64,000 nt of DNA from Ralstonia insidiosa. GTDB taxonomy: Bacteria; Pseudomonadota; Gammaproteobacteria; Burkholderiales; Burkholderiaceae. The stretch lies in contig NZ_VZPV01000001.1 in assembly GCF_008801405.1 (NCBI RefSeq), forward strand, positions 1,736,001-1,800,000, given 5' to 3'. This document shows positions 33,364-44,506 of this stretch, in pieces; position 1 is the stretch's first letter, and each line of letters opens with the position of its first letter. The notes under the pieces were generated by a model. The model had not been told where the DNA came from. It saw only the letters and a list, made by a program, of their open reading frames with translations, and searched no databases. A program made the translations under genes and the position numbers.

Positions 33364-33744
33364 ATGTCGAGAAAGATTCAGCTACCGCCGGATGCGTTCC
33401 TGAAAGTGTGTCCGTCTCGTGGCGTATTGGCGCGCGTCGGGCAGAAGTGGACAGTGCTGACCATGGTGGCGCTGCAAGACGCGCCCATGCGTTTTGGCGA
33501 TATCCGGCGGCGCCTGGAGGCGGTCTCGCAGAAGATGCTGACGCAGACGCTGCGCGCGATGGAGCGCGACGGACTGATCGAGCGGCACGTCTACGATGAG
33601 CGACCGCTACGTGTGGAATATGCGTTGAGCCCGCTCGCGCGTACCTTGTTGCCGTTGGTGATTGCCCTGAAAACCTGGGCGGAGGATTCGCTCAAGGTGA
33701 TCGAAGCCAACAACCGTGCCTTCGACCGCAAGTTTCCTGCGTGA
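33364..33744 (+). CDS. HxlR family transcriptional regulator
   Basis: A 126-residue winged-helix regulator. The HxlR pattern is clear: CPSRGVLARVGQKWTVLTMV, then MRFGDIRRRLEAVSQKMLTQ and TLRAMERDGLIERHVY, ending with a PLARTLLPLVIALKTWAEDS helix. The cysteine near residue 17 in the SRGVL context is at the position where several HxlR proteins sense thiol-reactive electrophiles. It is divergent from the reductase gene and probably regulates it and itself through the palindrome between them. Confidence 0.92.
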   Translation: MSRKIQLPPDAFLKVCPSRGVLARVGQKWTVLTMVALQDAPMRFGDIRRRLEAVSQKMLTQTLRAMERDGLIERHVYDERPLRVEYALSPLARTLLPLVIALKTWAEDSLKVIEANNRAFDRKFPA

Positions 33745-33753
33745 GGGCGTCGA

Positions 33754-34575
33754 CTACGACGTTGCCAGGGAGGTGTCGCCAATCAAGACTTGGCTGGCCA
33801 TCGGCGCTTCGCCCAGCAGCGCGGCCACCATGGCCTGCAGCGGAAGCACATCGCCAGTGGTCATGAAGCGTGGCGATGCGGCTGGTCCATCAGCTTGCAA
33901 CTGCGCCGCGACCAACGTGCGGCCCAGGTGGCGTGCAACAGCGTGGCCGGTATCGATGAGCGTCAACCGATCGCCCGCAATCTCGCGGATGGCGTCTTCT
34001 AGGAACGGGTAGTGCGTGCAGCCATGTACCAGCGTGTCGGCGCCGGCATCCAGCATGGGCTGCAGATAGGCTTGCAGCAGTTCCAGCACGGCGGGGGAGT
34101 GCGTGTCGCCGCGTTCGATCAACGGGACGAGGCCGTAGCCCGGCTGGCTCATCACTTTGCAATCGCCGGAGACCGCAGCCAACAGGCGCGCGAATTTCTC
34201 ACTGCGCAACGTGCTCTCCGTGGCGAGCACACCGATCACACGGCTCTTTGAGTGTGCGACCGCCGGCTTCAGGCCCGGCTCGACACCAATCACCGGCACT
34301 GCCAGTTTTTCGCGTAGCACGTGCACGGCCTGCGCCGTGGCGGTATTGCACGCGATCACCAGCGCCTTGCAGCCTTGGTTGACCAGCCACTCACACGCAA
34401 GCAACGTGCGGTCGGCAATGTATTCGGGAGATTTTTCCCCGTACGGGGCATGGCGGGAATCCGCCAGGTAGAGCAGCGATTCGGCCGGCAATTCGGCACG
34501 AATCGCGCGCAGGACGGAGAGGCCTCCGAGACCGGAATCGAAGACGCCGACCGGTGCCTGCGCGCGTGTCGTCAT
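33754..34575 (-). CDS. murI: glutamate racemase
   Basis: MurI interconverts L- and D-glutamate for peptidoglycan. The 273-residue protein starts MTTRAQAPVGVFDSGLGGLS, with the catalytic cysteines Cys76 (ACNTATAQAV) and Cys186 (HGCTHYPFLED). The ATG at 34575 lies 18 bases after the fumarase stop; no strong ribosome-binding site is visible, so coupling to fumarase translation is likely. The frame is open into the fumarase gene, but those residues are not family-like. Confidence 0.95.
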   Translation of the reverse strand: MTTRAQAPVGVFDSGLGGLSVLRAIRAELPAESLLYLADSRHAPYGEKSPEYIADRTLLACEWLVNQGCKALVIACNTATAQAVHVLREKLAVPVIGVEPGLKPAVAHSKSRVIGVLATESTLRSEKFARLLAAVSGDCKVMSQPGYGLVPLIERGDTHSPAVLELLQAYLQPMLDAGADTLVHGCTHYPFLEDAIREIAGDRLTLIDTGHAVARHLGRTLVAAQLQADGPAASPRFMTTGDVLPLQAMVAALLGEAPMASQVLIGDTSLATS

Positions 34576-34592
34576 ATCAGACGTTGAGCAGA

Positions 34593-36116
34593 TCAGGCTG
34601 CGGCGACCGGAATCTTGCCGATCTTCGCTTGCCATTCCGCCGGGCCGGTCTTGTGGACCGACGTGCCAGAGCTATCGACTGCGACGGTGACCGGCATGTC
34701 CTTCACGTCGAATTCGTAGATGGCTTCCATGCCCAGGTCTTCGAACGCCAGCACCTTGGAACCACGGATGGCCTTCGACACCAGGTAAGCCGCACCGCCC
34801 ACGGCCATCAGGTAGGCCGACTTGTGCTTCTGGATGGATTCGATGGCGACCGGGCCGCGCTCGGCCTTGCCCACCATGGCGATCAGGCCCGTCTGAGCGA
34901 GCATCGTCTCGGTGAACTTGTCCATGCGCGTAGCGGTGGTCGGGCCTGCCGGGCCGACGACTTCATCGCGCACCGGATCGACCGGGCCGACGTAGTAGAT
35001 CACGCGGTTGGTGAAGTCGATCGGCAGCTTCTCGCCCTTGGCCAGCATGTCGGCGATGCGCTTGTGCGCAGCGTCACGGCCGGTGAGCATCTTGCCGTTG
35101 AGCAGCAGGGTCTGGCCCGGCTTCCACGAGGCGACTTCTTCCGGCGTGAGCGCGTTCAGGTCCACGCGCTTCGACGTTTCGGTGTTCGGTGCCCATTCCA
35201 CCTTCGGCCATTGCGACAGGTCCGGCGCTTCCAGCTTGGCAACGCCGCTGCCGTCCAGCGTGAAGTGTGCGTGGCGCGTGGCTGCGCAGTTCGGGATCAT
35301 CGCGACCGGCAGGTTGGCGGCGTGCGTCGGGTAGTCCAGGATCTTGACGTCGAGCACGGTGGCCAGGCCGCCCAGGCCCTGCGCGCCAATGCCCAGCGCG
35401 TTGACCTTCTCGTACAGCTCGATGCGCAGCTCTTCCGCACGGTTGCTCGGGCCGCGGGCGATCAGGTCTTGAATGTCGATCGGCTCCATCAGGGCTTCCT
35501 TGGCCAGCAGCATGGCCTTTTCAGCCGTACCGCCAATGCCGATACCCAGCATGCCCGGCGGGCACCAGCCGGCGCCCATGGTCGGCACGGTCTTGAGCAC
35601 CCAGTCGACGATCGAGTCCGACGGATTCAGCATCACGAACTTCGACTTGGCTTCCGAGCCGCCGCCCTTGGCCGCGACGATCACGTCCACCGTATCGCCC
35701 GGCACGATCGACATGTTGATCACGGCCGGGGTGTTGTCCTTCGTGTTGGTGCGCTTGCCAGCCGGGTCCGCCAGCACGCTCGCGCGCAGCTTGTTGTCGA
35801 CGTCGTTGTACGCGCGGCGCACGCCTTCGTTGACCATGTCTTCCAGGCTCATCGTGGCGCCGTCCCAGCGCACGTTCATGCCCACCTTCAGGAACACGGT
35901 GACGATGCCGGTGTCCTGGCAGATCGGGCGCTTGCCTTCTGCGCACATGCGGCTGTTGGTCAGGATCTGCGCGATGGCATCCTTGGCGGCCGGGCTCTGC
36001 TCCTGCTCATAGGCGCGGCCCAGAGCAGTGATGTAGTCCATCGGGTGGTAGTAGCTGATGTACTGCAGCGCGTCGGCGACGCTCTGGATGAGGTCTTCTT
36101 GACGAATGACGGTCAT
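34593..36116 (-). CDS. fumA: class I (iron-sulfur) fumarate hydratase
   Basis: A 507-residue oxygen-sensitive [4Fe-4S] hydratase that interconverts fumarate and malate in the TCA cycle. Cluster cysteines are visible at Cys66 (KRPICQDTG), in IPNCAATRHAHF and in the WCPPGMLGIGIGG segment. The C-terminal beta domain begins near LRTPLT-equivalent TPEEVASWKPGQTLL and carries GRDAAHKR and YYVGPVDPV. The start MTVIRQEDLIQSVADALQ is family-like; the upstream in-frame extension is not. Co-directional with murI. Confidence 0.95.
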   Translation of the reverse strand: MTVIRQEDLIQSVADALQYISYYHPMDYITALGRAYEQEQSPAAKDAIAQILTNSRMCAEGKRPICQDTGIVTVFLKVGMNVRWDGATMSLEDMVNEGVRRAYNDVDNKLRASVLADPAGKRTNTKDNTPAVINMSIVPGDTVDVIVAAKGGGSEAKSKFVMLNPSDSIVDWVLKTVPTMGAGWCPPGMLGIGIGGTAEKAMLLAKEALMEPIDIQDLIARGPSNRAEELRIELYEKVNALGIGAQGLGGLATVLDVKILDYPTHAANLPVAMIPNCAATRHAHFTLDGSGVAKLEAPDLSQWPKVEWAPNTETSKRVDLNALTPEEVASWKPGQTLLLNGKMLTGRDAAHKRIADMLAKGEKLPIDFTNRVIYYVGPVDPVRDEVVGPAGPTTATRMDKFTETMLAQTGLIAMVGKAERGPVAIESIQKHKSAYLMAVGGAAYLVSKAIRGSKVLAFEDLGMEAIYEFDVKDMPVTVAVDSSGTSVHKTGPAEWQAKIGKIPVAAA

Positions 36117-36389
36117 GGTGGGGACCAACGTATAGGAATGAGAAACCGGGATGCGGTAGGGCAATGGTCAGCGGCAGTGATGCGCCGCAGTGATTTGCAC
36201 TACGCACCAGCGGCGGGCGCCGCTGGCTCAGAACAGCCGCAGATCATACACCCAATGTCGGGGCCGGATTGTCCGACCGGATTGGTCGGAATGGCCCCGC
36301 CGACAAGGCGTTGCGTCAATGTGCCTCGGCAGCCTCACCCTGCGGGTGGGCGCGAGATGAGGCGGTCCGTCCCCTCTCGGCCCGCAGCG

Positions 36390-36941
36390 CTACTTGACCC
36401 GGCGCAGATGTTTCGGCCGTTTGGCCGCTGCATTCTGTTTGCGAAGTCCACTTGGCCAGCGCAGCAGGCGCCACGCGTGCTCGCCATCGAGTCCGGGCGC
36501 CGGAATCAGGTTGATGACTGCGACCAGCAGGCTGACGTAGCCGAGATACAGCACCACCTCGCCGATGATCGGCAAACGTGCAGCCGGTGTGACATTCGCC
36601 AGCAGGATCAATGGCAATGCCACCGCAAGCTGCGCCAGCGCGCCACCCCAGGCAATCACGTAGATGTCCCGTTGGCGTGCAGGTACCTCATGCACACACA
36701 TGCCGTGGAAGAGGCCAAGGTAGATTGCCTCGGTCCGGGCGCCGGCACGCCGCGCAAAGTAGGCGTGCCCGGTTTCGTGCAGCAGGATGATGCCGAAGTA
36801 CGAGCAGAGCGCCGCCAGAGCCGTGAAGGGCGCCTTGATGGAATACGCCAGCAGGACAGCCGAGACCGCAAGGACGGTCCAATGGACATAGACGGGCGCG
36901 CCAAAGACTCGCAGGCTACTCAGGCGGAAATAGCGGTTCAT
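36390..36941 (-). CDS. site-2 protease (M50) family membrane protein
   Basis: A small 183-residue membrane protein with about five hydrophobic segments. The zinc motif is HETGH at residues 55-59 (IILLHETGHAYFARRAG), and the third ligand motif is PAPGLDGEHAW near residue 150. That is the minimal core of M50 site-2 intramembrane proteases, without a PDZ or CBS domain. The C-terminus is Lys/Arg-rich. The substrate is unknown; such mini-S2Ps are common but uncharacterised. It lies 35 bases downstream of the EamA transporter gene on the same strand. Confidence 0.85.
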   Translation of the reverse strand: MNRYFRLSSLRVFGAPVYVHWTVLAVSAVLLAYSIKAPFTALAALCSYFGIILLHETGHAYFARRAGARTEAIYLGLFHGMCVHEVPARQRDIYVIAWGGALAQLAVALPLILLANVTPAARLPIIGEVVLYLGYVSLLVAVINLIPAPGLDGEHAWRLLRWPSGLRKQNAAAKRPKHLRRVK

Positions 36942-36975
36942 CGGGTGGTGGTCTATCGCGTGTTTGGAGATGGTG

Positions 36976-37935
36976 TTATTCGCGATCCAGCGACGGATCA
37001 AGCGGGTCCAGCGGATCGACTACCCGGCCGCGCCGCACAGGTTGGCGAGGCCGCGCCGGCCAGCTCGCCACCAGGATGCCCGCCACCACGCAGGCCAGCG
37101 CCACGGCATGTGGCCAGCCCGGTGTTTCACCCAGCGCGACGATGCCGTACGTGGCCGCAGCAATCGGCAGCACCGAGGTGAACACACCTGCCAAGTGCGC
37201 CGGCACGTGCCGAATGCCCTTCATCCACAGCCAGAAGGAGAAGATACTGGCCGACAGCGCGTACCAGACCACCAGGCCCCAGATGGAAGCCGGCACGTTC
37301 GATGCATCGAATGTCAGCAGCGGCACCAGGCCCAGCGGCAGCATCAGCAGGCCGCCGATCAGGTGCGTGTACGCGCAGATCTCGATGGCGGGCAACGTTT
37401 GCGTCAACCGCCGAGACAAAATCACGTAGATCGATTCGCAGATCACCGCGCCCATCACCAGCGCATTGCCCAGCAACGCTTGTGAGGCATCCGCAGGCGT
37501 CGCGCCGGAGGATTCGCCACCACGGTACGCGTTGAGAATGGCCACGCCTGCCACGGCCAGCACGACCGACACGAAGGTCCGTCCCGACGGCTTCTCGCGC
37601 AGCACCAGCCACGACAGCAGCGCCACCGTGGCCGGGATCGTGCTGGTGATGATGCCGGCAGCCAGCGCCGACGTGAGCTTCACACCGTTGAGCATCAGCA
37701 GCGTGAAACCGAAGGTGCCGAAGAACGCCTGCAGGAAGAGGTTGGTCCATTCGCCGCGCGTCACGCGCTGCATGCGCGACGGCTTGTACCACGGTGCCAT
37801 GCACACGATGGCGATCAAAAAGCGCATCAACGCAAACAGCATCACCGGCATGACGGCGACGATCGATTTGCCGAAGCCGACGTTGCTGCCGACCAGTGCC
37901 ATGGCAGCAATCAGGAAAAGGGCGTGGATGGGCAC
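36976..37935 (-). CDS. EamA / DMT superfamily transporter
   Basis: A 319-residue inner-membrane protein with ten hydrophobic helices in two EamA repeats. The first begins MPIHALFLIAAMALVGSNVG and ends near WLVLREKPSG; the second ends near YGIVALGETPGWPHAVALAC. DMT proteins export or import amino acids and other small metabolites; the substrate cannot be told. The start is GTG. The hydrophilic tail carries a short DPLDPLDPSLD repeat. It may be co-transcribed with the S2P homologue. Confidence 0.88.
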   Translation of the reverse strand: MPIHALFLIAAMALVGSNVGFGKSIVAVMPVMLFALMRFLIAIVCMAPWYKPSRMQRVTRGEWTNLFLQAFFGTFGFTLLMLNGVKLTSALAAGIITSTIPATVALLSWLVLREKPSGRTFVSVVLAVAGVAILNAYRGGESSGATPADASQALLGNALVMGAVICESIYVILSRRLTQTLPAIEICAYTHLIGGLLMLPLGLVPLLTFDASNVPASIWGLVVWYALSASIFSFWLWMKGIRHVPAHLAGVFTSVLPIAAATYGIVALGETPGWPHAVALACVVAGILVASWPARPRQPVRRGRVVDPLDPLDPSLDRE

Positions 37936-38138
37936 GATGACGAATTGGGTGGAGAGTGATGCGGGACGCGGCTTTCAAGCCGGCCATGTTGCATTGCGAT
38001 GCGCGCCGCAGTGCTGAGTGACGCATTATAGTAATGCCCTTCGCGTCAAATTGCGGCGTCAGATACGTAAGGCTGGAGTCAGGTCAGCCGCTTAGATTCG
38101 CCGCAAAACGATTACAGACACCGCTATCAGGAGACAAC

Positions 38139-40120
<1,982 letters not shown>

Positions 40121-40121
<1 letters not shown>

Positions 40122-40235
40122 GAGGCCGCTGAAAAATGATTCTGACGGCCCAACGCCGCCTTGCCGTACTCGATGTACTGTCTGCGGCGGCGTTGAACCG
40201 TCAGAAGCGCTGCGCTTCATTTTGCAGCAGCCTCT
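40121..40235. repeat. large imperfect inverted repeat between acs and symporter gene
   Basis: Nested arms: AGAGGCCGCTG / CAGCAGCCTCT, TTCTGACGG / CCGTCAGAA, CAACGCCGCC / GGCGGCGTTG, with a central GTAC-TCGAT-GTAC. The whole 115-base unit folds into one long hairpin. From memory it matches a dispersed repeat found many times in Ralstonia, Cupriavidus and relatives. It starts at the last base of acs, so it sits in the acs-symporter transcript. Confidence 0.8.
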
Positions 40236-40259
40236 AACTCCAGAAACAGGTCGCCAATC

Positions 40260-42323
40260 TTGGCTACTGACCCTCAACAAGACAGCCGCTTTCGCAAGCG
40301 GCTGTTTCTGTATTACGGGCTCTACACCGTAGGGCTGCTGCTGTTCATCGTCATGATGGGGGCGATCGAGCACGTGCGCGGGCCGGGCGTGTGGCTCGGT
40401 TATGTGTTCCTGTTCGTCACCATCGCCATCTATGCGTGCATTGGGCTGATCTGCCGCACGGCGGATCTGACTGAGTACTACGTGGCCGGGCGCCGCGTGC
40501 CCGCGTTCTTCAACGGCATGGCCACCGCGGCTGACTGGATGAGCGCCGCCTCGTTCATTGGCCTGGCGGGCATCGTGTTCGCCTCCGGTTATGAAGGACT
40601 GGCCTATGTGATGGGCTGGACTGGCGGCTACTGCCTGGTCGCCTTTCTGCTGGCACCGTACTTGCGCAAGTTTGGCGGCTACACGGTGCCGGACTTTCTT
40701 GCCACACGCTATGGCAATGGCGAGCGCGGCGGCAGCTCGGTGGTGCGTGGTATTGCCGTGCTGGGCGCGACGCTGTGTTCCTTTGTCTACCTTGTCGCGC
40801 AGATCCAGGGCGTGGGGCTGGTGGTGACGCGCTTCATCGGCGTGGAGTTTTCAGTGGGCGTGTTCTTCGGGCTGGCGGGCATTCTGGTGTGCTCGTTCCT
40901 GGGGGGCATGCGTGCCGTGACTTGGACGCAGGTGGCGCAGTACATCATCATGATCGTGTCGTTCCTGGGCGTGGTTGGGCTGATTGGCTGGCATCGGTAT
41001 CACGATCCGGTGCCGCAGTTCTCGACCGGTCATCTGCTGCAGCAGATCGAGAAGGAGGAACTGCGCATTGCCCATGATCCGGCCGAGCAGCGCGTGCGTG
41101 ACCATTTCCTGGCCGAAGCGCAGGCCCTGCAGGAGCACATTGCCCGGTTGCCGCAATCGTTCGAGGAGTCGCGCGAGGCGCTGAACACGCAGCTGAAGCT
41201 GGCGCGTGAGCGCAATGCGCCGCTGCGCGAGATCAAGACGCTGGAGCGTGCGCGCGAGGAGTTTCCTGCGGATGCGGCCAGCGCGTCGATTCTGTGGAAC
41301 CTGGAGCGCGAAGCGGCCCTGGAGCGCAGTCGCGCCGCACCACCGTCCAGCGAGCCGTTTCCGTCCAAATCTGAGGCCGAGCGCGGCACCGAACGGCTGA
41401 ACTTCGTGCTGCTGGTGTTCTGCCTGATGGTGGGCACGGCCAGCCTGCCGCACATCCTCACGCGCTTTCACACCACACCGTCGGTGCGCGAGACACGCAA
41501 CTCGGTGAGCTGGACGTTGTTCTTCGTGGCGCTGCTGTATGTCTCTGCGCCGGCGCTGGCGGCGCTCGTCAAGCTGGACCTGCTGCAGCATCTTGTGGGC
41601 ACGCCGTTTGCCGATCTGCCGCAGTGGATCGTGCCGTGGCGCAAGGTCGACCCGGCTGTCCTGACGCTGCGCGATATCAATGGCGACGGCATCGTCCAGT
41701 GGGCAGAGGTGATGATCCAGCCGGACATGGTGGTGCTGGCGGCACCCGAGATCGCGGGGCTGCCGTATGTGCTGTCCGGGCTGATTGCCGCCGGTGCGCT
41801 GGCGGCTGCGCTGTCGACGGCTGACGGCCTGCTGCTGGCGATTGCCAATGCGCTGTCGCACGACGTGTACTTCCACATGATCGACAACACGGCCAGCCAT
41901 CAACGGCGCGTGACCAGCGCCAAGGTGGTGTTGCTGGCGGTGGCCTTGCTGGCGGCGTATGTGACCTCACTCAAGCCCGGCAACATTCTCTTCCTGGTGG
42001 GGGCGGCGTTTTCGCTGGCAGCTTCGTGCTTCTTCCCGGTGTTGGTGCTGGGTGTGTTCTGGAAGCGCACCAATCGCGCGGGTGCCATCGCCGGCATGCT
42101 CACCGGGCTGGCGGTGAGCGTCTATTACATCTTCGTCAACTATCCGTTCTTCACGCGCATGACGGGCATCCTGGGCCAGCCGTGGTTTGGTGTGGACCCG
42201 ATTGCCTCGGGTGCGTTTGGTGTGCCGGCCGGGTTTGTGGCGGCCATAGCCGTCAGCCTGCTGACCAAGCCGAACCGGCCGGTGGTGGACAAGCTGGTTG
42301 GCTATCTGCGCGATCCGCTGTAG
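40260..42323 (+). CDS. sodium:solute symporter, VC_2705 type
   Basis: A 687-residue SSS-family transporter; the start is TTG. The core has DLTEYYVAGRRVPAFFNGMA, TAADWMSAASFIGLAG and LPHILTRFHTTPSVRETRNS. Between helices at residues about 257-380 there is a long soluble, helical insertion rich in Glu, Arg and Ala that is predicted to form a coiled coil. This insertion marks the VC_2705-like subfamily, near acetate permease ActP. Position after acs suggests acetate or another short-chain acid as substrate. It is separated from acs by a large inverted repeat. Confidence 0.88.
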   Translation: MATDPQQDSRFRKRLFLYYGLYTVGLLLFIVMMGAIEHVRGPGVWLGYVFLFVTIAIYACIGLICRTADLTEYYVAGRRVPAFFNGMATAADWMSAASFIGLAGIVFASGYEGLAYVMGWTGGYCLVAFLLAPYLRKFGGYTVPDFLATRYGNGERGGSSVVRGIAVLGATLCSFVYLVAQIQGVGLVVTRFIGVEFSVGVFFGLAGILVCSFLGGMRAVTWTQVAQYIIMIVSFLGVVGLIGWHRYHDPVPQFSTGHLLQQIEKEELRIAHDPAEQRVRDHFLAEAQALQEHIARLPQSFEESREALNTQLKLARERNAPLREIKTLERAREEFPADAASASILWNLEREAALERSRAAPPSSEPFPSKSEAERGTERLNFVLLVFCLMVGTASLPHILTRFHTTPSVRETRNSVSWTLFFVALLYVSAPALAALVKLDLLQHLVGTPFADLPQWIVPWRKVDPAVLTLRDINGDGIVQWAEVMIQPDMVVLAAPEIAGLPYVLSGLIAAGALAAALSTADGLLLAIANALSHDVYFHMIDNTASHQRRVTSAKVVLLAVALLAAYVTSLKPGNILFLVGAAFSLAASCFFPVLVLGVFWKRTNRAGAIAGMLTGLAVSVYYIFVNYPFFTRMTGILGQPWFGVDPIASGAFGVPAGFVAAIAVSLLTKPNRPVVDKLVGYLRDPL

Positions 42324-42327
42324 GCCG

Positions 42328-42359
42328 AAAAAAAGCCCGCGACCTCTCGGCAGCGGGCT
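42328..42359 (-). terminator. terminator of the chemoreceptor gene
   Basis: Stem AGCCCGC / GCGGGCT; on the minus strand a run of seven Ts follows. It may also serve the convergent symporter gene weakly. Confidence 0.9.
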
Positions 42360-42390
42360 CAATGACGGCTTGGAGAATACGGTGTGCGGC

Positions 42391-43977
42391 TCAGGCGTGC
42401 GCGGTATGCACAGCGTGCGGATCAATGCGGAAGAAGGCCACCGCCGCGTTGAGTTCCTGCCCCTGATCCTGCAGCGATTGCGAGGCGGCCGCGGCTTCTT
42501 CCACCAGCGCCGCATTGCGCTGCGTGACTTCGTCCATCTGCGAGATCGCCTGGTTGACCTGTTCAATGCCGCGTCGTTGTTCGGCCGATGCAGCGGCAAT
42601 CTCTTCCATGATGTCCGTGACGCGGGCCACGGCCTGTGTCACTTCGCTCATGGTTTCACCCGCTTCGCTCGCCAGGGTCGAGCCATCGTGAATGCGCTCC
42701 ACGGAAGACGCGATCAGCTCCTTGATCTCCTTGGCGGCGGTGGAAGAGCGTTGTGCCAGGCTGCGCACCTCGCTGGCCACCACGGCAAAGCCACGGCCTT
42801 GTTCCCCTGCGCGCGCGGCTTCCACAGCGGCATTCAGCGCCAGGATGTTGGTCTGGAACGCGATGCCTTCGATGATGCCGGTGATGTCCGCAATCTTGCT
42901 CGAACGCTCGCTGATGTCCTGCATGGTCGACACCACTTGGTTGACCACCGTACTGCCTTTCTGCGCGACGGCCGATGCGTTGGCCGTCAGTGCCGTGGCC
43001 TGCTGGGCGTTGTCAGCGTTCTGCTTCACGGTGGAGGTCAGCTCTTCCATGCTGGCAGCCGTCTCCTGCAGCGACGATGCCTGTGCTTCCGTGCGCTGGC
43101 TCAGGTCGGCATTGCCGGCGGCGATCTGCTTGGCAGCACCGGCTACGCTGCCGCTGCTGTCACGCACCTTGTCGACGATTTCCGTCAGGCGGCCGTTCAT
43201 GTCGCGCAGGGCAGAGAGCAGGTGGCTGGTTTCATCCTTGCCGCGCACGTCGATGCGGCTGCTCAGGTCGCCGCGCGCCACGGTCTTGGCCACGTCCACG
43301 GCAACACGGATCGGCTGTGTGATCGAGCGCGTGATGATCATGCCCGCAATCACCGCCAGCAGTGCCGCGCCAATCGACAGCGCGATCAGCATGTTGCGTT
43401 GGTTGGCGTAGTTGGCGTCGTAGTCCTGCACAAGCTGCTCCTGGCGCTCGCGGGTATAGGCAGCGTAGGCTTCCGTGGCCGTGACCAGGGCGGCCAGCAG
43501 CGGGCGGCAGTTGTTGTCCATTTTCTGGATGGCTTCATCACGCTTGCCGGCCAGTGCCAGCGACACGATATCGGTCGCCACCGGGCCATAGCGCGATTCC
43601 ACGCTGTCGATGTCGGCCACCAGCGCGCGGCCGCGATCGGTGGCGTCCTTGGCGTTGGCGATCATTTCCTTAAGCAGCTTGAGTTGCTTCTGCACGTCTT
43701 CGTGCGCGCGGAAAACCTCGGCCTTCTCCAGTTCCAGGTCTTGCTGCGTAACCACCAGCACCAGGTTGCGTGCGGCAATGGCGCGGCGGTCCACCGCTGT
43801 GCGCACTTCCGTGGCAACTGCGGCACGGGCGTTGATGCCGTGCACGAAATTGGAAAAACCTTCGGTCGAATTGGACAGCGCGTGCAATGACATGCCTGAT
43901 ACCACGACGACAATGGCTGCCAGCACGCCAAAGCCTGCAGTGAGCTTGGCCTTGATGGTCATCTGAGAAAGATTCAC
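42391..43977 (-). CDS. methyl-accepting chemotaxis protein
   Basis: A 528-residue transmembrane chemoreceptor. TM1 is near residues 10-30, followed by a four-helix-bundle-type periplasmic sensor domain (about 35-190), TM2 (about 192-212), a HAMP domain, and a long cytoplasmic signalling hairpin. The highly conserved tip is near GIAFQTNILALNAAVEAARA, followed by GEQGRGFAVVASEVRSLAQR. The start is GTG after GGAGG. The ligand is unknown. A FliA-like promoter upstream places it under flagellar control. Confidence 0.93.
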   Translation of the reverse strand: MNLSQMTIKAKLTAGFGVLAAIVVVVSGMSLHALSNSTEGFSNFVHGINARAAVATEVRTAVDRRAIAARNLVLVVTQQDLELEKAEVFRAHEDVQKQLKLLKEMIANAKDATDRGRALVADIDSVESRYGPVATDIVSLALAGKRDEAIQKMDNNCRPLLAALVTATEAYAAYTRERQEQLVQDYDANYANQRNMLIALSIGAALLAVIAGMIITRSITQPIRVAVDVAKTVARGDLSSRIDVRGKDETSHLLSALRDMNGRLTEIVDKVRDSSGSVAGAAKQIAAGNADLSQRTEAQASSLQETAASMEELTSTVKQNADNAQQATALTANASAVAQKGSTVVNQVVSTMQDISERSSKIADITGIIEGIAFQTNILALNAAVEAARAGEQGRGFAVVASEVRSLAQRSSTAAKEIKELIASSVERIHDGSTLASEAGETMSEVTQAVARVTDIMEEIAAASAEQRRGIEQVNQAISQMDEVTQRNAALVEEAAAASQSLQDQGQELNAAVAFFRIDPHAVHTAHA

Positions 43978-44156
43978 AGCGTCCTCCAGTCTTACGGGAT
44001 GGGTGCAATCGTGATTGGCCTGGCTGCCCGGTATGGCACGAGAGAAGCGGGCGAACCTGCCACCGTTTTATTGCCGTTTGCTGCGGACTTCGAAAACGTC
44101 ACCGTTGGAGAGGTGAGACCGGTTACTCCGGTTTGATTCTGTTGATCTTCACGGGG
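43978..44156. other. chemoreceptor 5' leader, no gene seen
   Basis: About 180 bases between the chemoreceptor start and its proposed FliA promoter. No reading frame or clear hairpin is supported. Confidence 0.4.
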
Positions 44157-44183
44157 TTATCGGCGGGGTATGGAAATCCTGAA
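44157..44183 (-). promoter_or_regulatory. FliA (sigma-28)-type promoter for the chemoreceptor gene
   Basis: On the minus strand: TTCA, 15 bases, GCCGATAA. The -10 is a perfect sigma-28 match with correct spacing; the -35 differs from TAAA. Confidence 0.5.
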
Positions 44184-44454
44184 CATCAATTTTGTGCAGG
44201 TTTCCACTTAGTTCTTTCTAAGGCTGTGGAGGCCTTGATCTATAAGGATTAGCGCCTTTTCCGGTTGTGGTCGCCGCACAATTTCGGATTGCGTGATGGG
44301 TTTTACGGATCACTCCCCAAGTGAAGGGGAAAATACCTTATTTTGATTAATTTAAGTCAGGTATAAGCTCAGTTTGCGGCGTTGGTTCATATAGGAAACG
44401 TTTTCGAGTGATGTATTAATCCGCTTACACATCGCTACCGCTCTCTGTATGTAA
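44184..44454. other. AT-rich non-coding stretch
   Basis: Noticeably lower GC than the surroundings. No gene, tRNA or strong repeat is seen; it contains TATAAGG- and ATTAATT-rich patches that could be promoters or remnants. Confidence 0.4.
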
Positions 44455-44484
44455 ATAAAAAAGCCCGCCAGAAAAAGCGCGGGC
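44455..44484 (-). terminator. terminator kept after a decayed gene
   Basis: GCCCGC / GCGGGC stem; on the minus strand TTTTTTATTT follows. It lies directly downstream of the pseudogene stop. Confidence 0.85.
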
Positions 44485-44506
44485 CGATAATGCGAATGAA
44501 CCTCGT

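Noticed and set aside
34554..37181. 875-codon open frame on the plus strand
   Set aside because: It is antisense to murI, fumA and the S2P homologue, all with clear motifs; its His/Arg-rich composition is typical of the shadow frame in high-GC DNA.
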